Positions 59,944 through 64,000 of a stretch of 64,000 nucleotides of DNA are shown in pieces. Location: assembly GCF_014652575.1 (NCBI RefSeq), contig NZ_BMZB01000003.1:62001-126000 (forward strand), in the 5' to 3' direction. The notes under the pieces were generated by a model that was given only the letters and a program-made list of their open reading frames with translations, was not told the DNA's origin and made no database searches. Each line of letters begins with the position of its first letter. The first letter of the stretch is position 1. The position numbers were made by a program, and so were the translations under genes. The DNA is from Asticcacaulis endophyticus. GTDB lineage: Bacteria > Pseudomonadota > Alphaproteobacteria > Caulobacterales > Caulobacteraceae.

Positions 59944-61125
59944 ATGCACCGTTTCAAAGCTGTCTCTAGGATTGTGATGTTGGCTTCGGTCACGGCATTG
60001 GGGTTGTCGGCCTGTGCGTCGATGCAAAATGCTGAGCCAAAATATCCGATCTATATGCAGGATCGTCCGCCCGCGACGGTACCCCATCCGATGGGCAGTG
60101 CGCCAGAAGCTTCACCACAGGCTGCGGCCCCGGCAGAGGCTGCCCCTGTGGCCGCCCCCAGCGGTCAGATAACGTCGGCCCCACTGGCCGCTTTGCCCAC
60201 GCCCGCACCGGCCCCTGCGACGGCGGCACCGAAGCCTGCGACGCCTCAAACGGTAACGGCGGCAAAGCCCGTAGCGACCACGAAAACAACCTATGTTTAC
60301 ACTGTTCAGGCCAAAGACACGCTTTATGGCATCTCACGCCGCTTCGGTGTGCCGTTGAAAAACCTGATGGGACAGAATGGTCTGGCTGAAGGGGCGGGCC
60401 TGTCGGTCGGCCAAAAGCTTAAATTGCCGGATGCCGCCAAGGATGCGGGGGCTGTGGCCCATGCCACCGGCCCGGCTCCGGCCAAGGTCGTCACCACGGT
60501 TGCGGTGGCACAACCCAAGCCGATTGCCAAACCGTTTGAGGCCCCAAAGCCGGAGGTTAAGGTTACGACGACTGTGGCTGTGACCGAGCCCGCCAAGCCG
60601 ACGACGACGACCGTAACCACCACCACGGCCCCTGTGGTTAAACCGGTGGAAAAGCCTGTGGATACAGCTGTGAATAAGCCTTTGGTCGCGAAGGCCGGAA
60701 CCTTCCCGACCTCATCGACCTTGGCGCAGATGGGCAAGGGGCGCTTCCTGTGGCCGGTCAAGGGGCCGCTTCTGGTGCCATACGGTCAATTGGGGCCCAA
60801 TGTTCGCAATGACGGCATAAACATCGGCGCTTCTGAGGGGGCTGAGGTTCGCGCCGCTGCTGACGGTGAGGTGGTCTATGTCGGTGGTCATGTTAAGGAA
60901 CTGGGCAACACCATCTATGTCCAGCATGGTAATGGCTGGTATACCGGATATTCTCATCTCGATAAGATGGACGTGAAAACCAATCAAAAGATCCAGAAGG
61001 GCGAGGTCATCGGCCGGGTCGGTAAGACCGGAGCTGTGGAAAAGCCGCAACTGCATTTTGAGATTCGCTATACGCCGTCGACCGAAATCGCAAAGCCGAT
61101 CGATCCCAATCTGGTTCTGCCATAA
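59944..61125 (+). CDS. LysM and LytM (M23-like) lipoprotein, probably DipM-like division factor
   Basis: A 393-residue lipoprotein with lipobox GLSAC at about residue 24. A long Pro/Ala/Thr-rich linker is followed by one LysM domain (about residues 118-165, YTVQAKDTLYGISRRFGVPL) and another low-complexity stretch. A C-terminal LytM domain (about residues 265-393) completes it. The first zinc-binding His/Asp site (H-x-x-x-D in peptidases) reads N-D-G-I-N, while LHFEI remains, so catalysis is unlikely and amidase activation probable. I recall DipM of Caulobacter as lying in this gene order but with four LysM domains; here I see one. It is followed by yajC. Confidence 0.75.
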   Translation: MHRFKAVSRIVMLASVTALGLSACASMQNAEPKYPIYMQDRPPATVPHPMGSAPEASPQAAAPAEAAPVAAPSGQITSAPLAALPTPAPAPATAAPKPATPQTVTAAKPVATTKTTYVYTVQAKDTLYGISRRFGVPLKNLMGQNGLAEGAGLSVGQKLKLPDAAKDAGAVAHATGPAPAKVVTTVAVAQPKPIAKPFEAPKPEVKVTTTVAVTEPAKPTTTTVTTTTAPVVKPVEKPVDTAVNKPLVAKAGTFPTSSTLAQMGKGRFLWPVKGPLLVPYGQLGPNVRNDGINIGASEGAEVRAAADGEVVYVGGHVKELGNTIYVQHGNGWYTGYSHLDKMDVKTNQKIQKGEVIGRVGKTGAVEKPQLHFEIRYTPSTEIAKPIDPNLVLP

Positions 61126-61233
61126 GCTATCCCCCATTGACCTTTTGAAACTTGGCCTTATGTAGTCTTGAACGCTGATATCCGCGCGGTAAGGCCGTGG
61201 CGGATTTGGCACCTTATTTTTCAGGAGACACTT

Positions 61234-61593
61234 GTGTTCGCCACACCTGCCTTTGCCCAAGCCGCCACCGATACTGCCGCCGCCTCTGGTGGTCTGGCCA
61301 GCGCTTTCACCAGCTTCCTGCCACTGATCGGTATTTTCGCCCTAATGTATTTCCTCGTCCTGCGCCCGCAGCAAAAGCGCGCCAAGGAACATCAGGCCCA
61401 GATCGCGGCCATTAAGCGCAATGACACGGTTGTCCTGTCCAATGGTATGATCGGCAAGGTTACCCGCGTCGAAGATGCCGAGGTCATGGTTGAAATCGCC
61501 ACCGGCGTGAACGTGCGCGTGGTCAAGAGCTTCATCACTGAAATCCGCACCAAAGGCGAACCGGCGCCGGCCAACGATTCCAAGGCCGCTTAA
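61234..61593 (+). CDS. yajC: Preprotein translocase subunit YajC
   Basis: Small accessory subunit of the SecDF complex. The 119-residue protein has a short N-terminus (FATPAFAQAA) and one span (about residues 25-45, FLPLIGIFALMYFLVLRPQQ), then a cytoplasmic KOW-like part with VVLSNGMIGKV. The GTG at 61234 is chosen because CAGGAG lies 8 bases ahead; the open frame extends 66 bases earlier. A terminator sits between it and secD. Confidence 0.93.
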   Translation: MFATPAFAQAATDTAAASGGLASAFTSFLPLIGIFALMYFLVLRPQQKRAKEHQAQIAAIKRNDTVVLSNGMIGKVTRVEDAEVMVEIATGVNVRVVKSFITEIRTKGEPAPANDSKAA

Positions 61594-61610
61594 TCGCCTT
61601 AAATATCAAG

Positions 61611-61642
61611 GCCCCTGCGCGCACCGCAGGGGCTTGTTTTTT
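61611..61642 (+). terminator. Intrinsic terminator between yajC and secD
   Basis: A perfect 9-bp stem GCCCCTGCG / CGCAGGGGC with a 5-base loop, then TTGTTTTTT. secD would need read-through or its own promoter. Confidence 0.85.
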
Positions 61643-61709
61643 GTGAATATTAAAAAGGAGGGGCGAACCGCACGGTTTGTCCCGAAAGCCTTCAAAGGGC
61701 GCAAACGCT

Positions 61710-63308
61710 ATGATGGAATTTTCCCGCTGGAAGATATGGATGGTGATTATCGCCACAGTCTTCGGCATACTTTATTCGCTGCCTAACTTCCTGCCGCAGA
61801 CCATGCGCGAGGCTATGGGGCGCTACTACCTGCCGTCTCAGGTGCTCAATCTGGGGCTTGACCTTCAGGGCGGGTCGTACCTGCTGCTTGAGGTCGATAC
61901 GGATGCGCTGGCGCGGGAAAAGACCGCTAACCTGACCGAAGACGTGCGCTCAACCTTGCGTCAAAAGTCCATCAATTTCAGCGGACTTGCGGCAACTTCC
62001 GAAGCGGTCAACGTGCGTATTACCGATGCGGCGCAGTTCGAGACGGCCCTGACGGAATTGCAGCGCCTGCCGCAGCCTTTGCCGAAAAATCCGTCTATTC
62101 GCGATATCAATGTCGTCCGTGGGGATAATCAGACGATTTCCCTAAAGTTTACGACCGATGGTCGCCGCGCAGATGCGGCCTCAGCCGTGGATACCTCAAT
62201 CGAAATCGTGCGCCGCCGGGTTGACAGTTTGGGCACTAAGGAACCGACAATCCTGCGTCAGGGTGCTAACCGTATCGTGGTTCAGGCGCCGGGCGAATCT
62301 GATCCGGAGCAGCTTAAGCGCGTGATCGGTCAAACGGCTAAACTGACCTTCCAGATGGTCGATGAAACCATTTCGCCTGCGGATGCTCAGGCGGGGCGTG
62401 TGCCGCCGGGCTCAGAGTTATTGGTGTCTGAAAATCCGGGTGAGCCTTATCTGGTCGTCAAAAAGCGCGTGCTGGTGTCCGGTGATAACCTGACCAGTGC
62501 GTCGGTGGGCACGGATCAGTACAACCGTCCCGCCATTGACTTCCGCTTTGACGGGCAGGGCGCACGTAAGTTTGGTGATGCCACGGCTCAAAACATTGGT
62601 AAGCGTTTTGCCATCATTCTGGACGGAAAGATTGTATCGGCTCCAACCATTCAGTCCGCCATCACCGGCGGTTCGGGGCAGATTACCGGCACCTTCTCCA
62701 CCCAGGAAGCTTCCGAACTGGTCAATGTCCTGAAAGGTGGGGCGCTGCCCGCACCTCTTAAGGTCGAAGAACAAAAGACCGTCGGCGCTGAACTGGGGGC
62801 CGATTCGGTTGCCAAGGGTCAGTTCTCAACTCTGATCGCGTTCATTTCGGTCGTGATCTTCATGATCCTGGCTTACGGCTTCCTGTTTGGCGGGATTTCG
62901 GTGGCGGCCCTTTTGGTCAACCTGACCCTGCTGGTTGCGGGCATGTCGGTCACTCAGGCGACCCTGACCCTGCCGGGTATTGCGGGATTAATCCTGACAC
63001 TTGCCATGGCGGTGGACGCCAACGTGCTGATCTATGAGCGGATGCGTGATGAAGCGGCCGCCGGACGCAGCGTCATTGGTGCGCTCGACGCCGGGTTCTC
63101 GCGCGCGATTGAAACCATTCTGGACGCGAACATTACCACCCTTGGGGCGGCATTGATCATGTTTGCGTTCGGGGCCGGGCCGGTGCGCGGCTTTGCCTGG
63201 ACTTTGTCGCTGGGGGTAATCACCTCGGTGTTCTCGGCGGTGTTCGTAACGCAGATCCTGCTGGTGTGGTGGTATCGCACCGCCCGCCCCAAAAAACTTC
63301 CGATTTAA
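61710..63308 (+). CDS. secD: Protein translocase subunit SecD
   Basis: Proton-driven motor that completes protein movement across the inner membrane together with SecF. NLGLDLQGGSYLLLEVDTDA near residue 45 is the D1 motif. A large periplasmic P1 domain follows, and then spans from residue about 380, including TLPGIAGLILTLAMAVDANV (D5) and LGAALIMFAFGAGPVRGFA. I put the start at the ATG 61710 (a second ATG follows at once), giving 532 residues. The in-frame TTG at 61677 adds non-family residues. Confidence 0.96.
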   Translation: MMEFSRWKIWMVIIATVFGILYSLPNFLPQTMREAMGRYYLPSQVLNLGLDLQGGSYLLLEVDTDALAREKTANLTEDVRSTLRQKSINFSGLAATSEAVNVRITDAAQFETALTELQRLPQPLPKNPSIRDINVVRGDNQTISLKFTTDGRRADAASAVDTSIEIVRRRVDSLGTKEPTILRQGANRIVVQAPGESDPEQLKRVIGQTAKLTFQMVDETISPADAQAGRVPPGSELLVSENPGEPYLVVKKRVLVSGDNLTSASVGTDQYNRPAIDFRFDGQGARKFGDATAQNIGKRFAIILDGKIVSAPTIQSAITGGSGQITGTFSTQEASELVNVLKGGALPAPLKVEEQKTVGAELGADSVAKGQFSTLIAFISVVIFMILAYGFLFGGISVAALLVNLTLLVAGMSVTQATLTLPGIAGLILTLAMAVDANVLIYERMRDEAAAGRSVIGALDAGFSRAIETILDANITTLGAALIMFAFGAGPVRGFAWTLSLGVITSVFSAVFVTQILLVWWYRTARPKKLPI

Positions 63309-63326
63309 GCGCCAAGGAGTACATAC

Positions 63327-64000
63327 ATGGCTTGGCCACTTATTAAACTTTTGCCGGCAAAAACGAACTTCAGGTTCGTTGCCTTCTCGAAAATCGCGGC
63401 AATCATATCGGTTGTTGCGGTCATCGGGTCTATGGCCCTGACTCTGATCCCGTTTGAAGGCCCCTGCGGCGGCCTTAATTGCGGCGTCGATTTCAAGGGC
63501 GGGACCGTCCTTGAAATGAATCTGGGCGGCAAGTCTGTCGATCTCGGTAAACTGCGCGGTGCCCTAACCGGTGATGAGGGGCTGCATGATGTGCAGGTTC
63601 AGGGGGTCGGTGAAAACAACACCGCCGCCATGATCAGGTTTGAGACCCCCGAAGGTGGTAATCCGGCCCAGAAGGTTGAGGAAATCAAAACTCACCTGTC
63701 GGGTCAGTTTGAAGGGGCTCAATACACCCGTACCGAAGTCGTAGGCCCCAAAGTTTCCGGCGAATTGCTGACGGGGGGCGTTGTGGCCCTGTTTATGGCG
63801 ATCGGCCTGATGATGGTCTATATCTGGTTCCGGTTCGAATGGCAGTTTGGTCTTGGGGCGGCGATTGGCCTGCTGCACGACGTTATTCTGACATTCGGTC
63901 TGTTTGCCTTGTTCGATGATCTGGAATTTACCCTGACGGCGGTGGCGGCCATCCTGACTATCATTGGCTATTCGATGAACGATACCGTCGTCGTGTTTGA
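63327..64000 (+). CDS. secF: Protein translocase subunit SecF (3' end outside window)
   Basis: Partner of SecD in the Sec accessory complex. It begins MAWPLIKLLPAKTNFRFVAF with AAGGAG before the ATG. The first span leads to the family block GVDFKGGTVLEM (residues about 54-65). A periplasmic P1-like part follows, and then GPKVSGELLTGGVVAL and spans up to YSMNDTVVVF, where the window ends. It is 18 bases after secD. Confidence 0.95.
   Translation, partial: MAWPLIKLLPAKTNFRFVAFSKIAAIISVVAVIGSMALTLIPFEGPCGGLNCGVDFKGGTVLEMNLGGKSVDLGKLRGALTGDEGLHDVQVQGVGENNTAAMIRFETPEGGNPAQKVEEIKTHLSGQFEGAQYTRTEVVGPKVSGELLTGGVVALFMAIGLMMVYIWFRFEWQFGLGAAIGLLHDVILTFGLFALFDDLEFTLTAVAAILTIIGYSMNDTVVVF

Noticed and set aside
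1-64000. CRISPR array, prophage, insertion sequence or integrase
   Set aside because: No regularly spaced repeats, no transposase or integrase motifs and no phage structural genes are seen; the repeats present are small palindromes in gaps.

Overview
The window reads as a piece of an alphaproteobacterial chromosome, most likely from the Caulobacteraceae (Asticcacaulis/Caulobacter-like). This is inferred from roughly 60% G+C coding DNA, frequent GTG/TTG starts, a class II DAHP synthase, a plant-type glutamate-cysteine ligase and a fused-subunit-free petABC operon. It is also supported by a block ordered dgt - SPOR protein - nagZ - scpA - scpB - 2OG oxygenase - tatA - tatB - tatC - serS - surE - pcm - LysM/LytM lipoprotein - yajC - secD - secF, which I recall as Caulobacter-like. 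I see no prophage, insertion sequence, integrase, toxin-antitoxin pair or CRISPR array. The window is core chromosome with interspersed small palindromic repeats.

Layout. 1-2.6 kb: the 3'-incomplete gene of a Cache-domain chemoreceptor, a small GNAT protein, tRNA-Val(CAC) and phosphoglycolate phosphatase, all on the minus strand. 2.7-7.8 kb: a plus-strand run glmU, rpiA, a short unknown gene, gor and an O-antigen-ligase-like gene, ending in a strong hairpin in front of a class II DAHP synthase gene. 9.5-15.5 kb: a MATE transporter, an unknown minus-strand gene divergent from a Gfo/Idh/MocA oxidoreductase, rsmE and gshA. With gor this gives both the first step of glutathione synthesis and glutathione recycling. 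15.7-22 kb: a POT peptide transporter, tag, ygfZ, pyrC and a secreted protein made of five four-cysteine modules. 22.2-27.9 kb: an enoyl-CoA hydratase-like gene, GNAT, DUF1285 protein, CCA-adding enzyme, a GATase1 protein, a small membrane protein, hemF and trmL. 28.1-32.3 kb: petABC (cytochrome bc1), apt and an HD-domain gene. 32.4-43.6 kb: ychF, a multi-domain retropepsin-like protein with a broken reading frame, a GT1-type glycosyltransferase, pth, rplY (L25), a lipoprotein with a histone-H1-like tail, prs, pgeF, midA and lgt. 43.8-48.9 kb: ubiK-like, YbjN-like, proC, nnrU-like, two paralogous single-span membrane proteins, xthA and an A-type Fe-S carrier. 49-64 kb: the dgt-to-secF block, concerned with cell envelope growth, protein export and chromosome condensation, and leaving the window inside secF.

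How the parts connect. The Rieske protein (PetA) carries a clear twin-arginine signal, and its exporter TatABC is in the same window. YajC-SecD-SecF is the accessory Sec complex. Lgt serves the several lipoproteins. NagZ, PgeF, the SPOR protein and the LysM/LytM protein all concern peptidoglycan.

The most unusual observations are: (1) two 101-base copies of an intergenic palindromic element, 90% identical, whose differences include at least three compensatory base-pair changes; (2) the 20-cysteine five-module secreted protein; (3) a 49-codon, about 41% G+C in-frame insertion in serS; (4) the four-domain retropepsin-like gene broken in its last domain at a T run; (5) a possible leader peptide and attenuator ahead of the DAHP synthase; (6) a dihydroorotase lacking the first metal-binding histidine. 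All functional statements rest on motif recognition by eye; no database search was possible.
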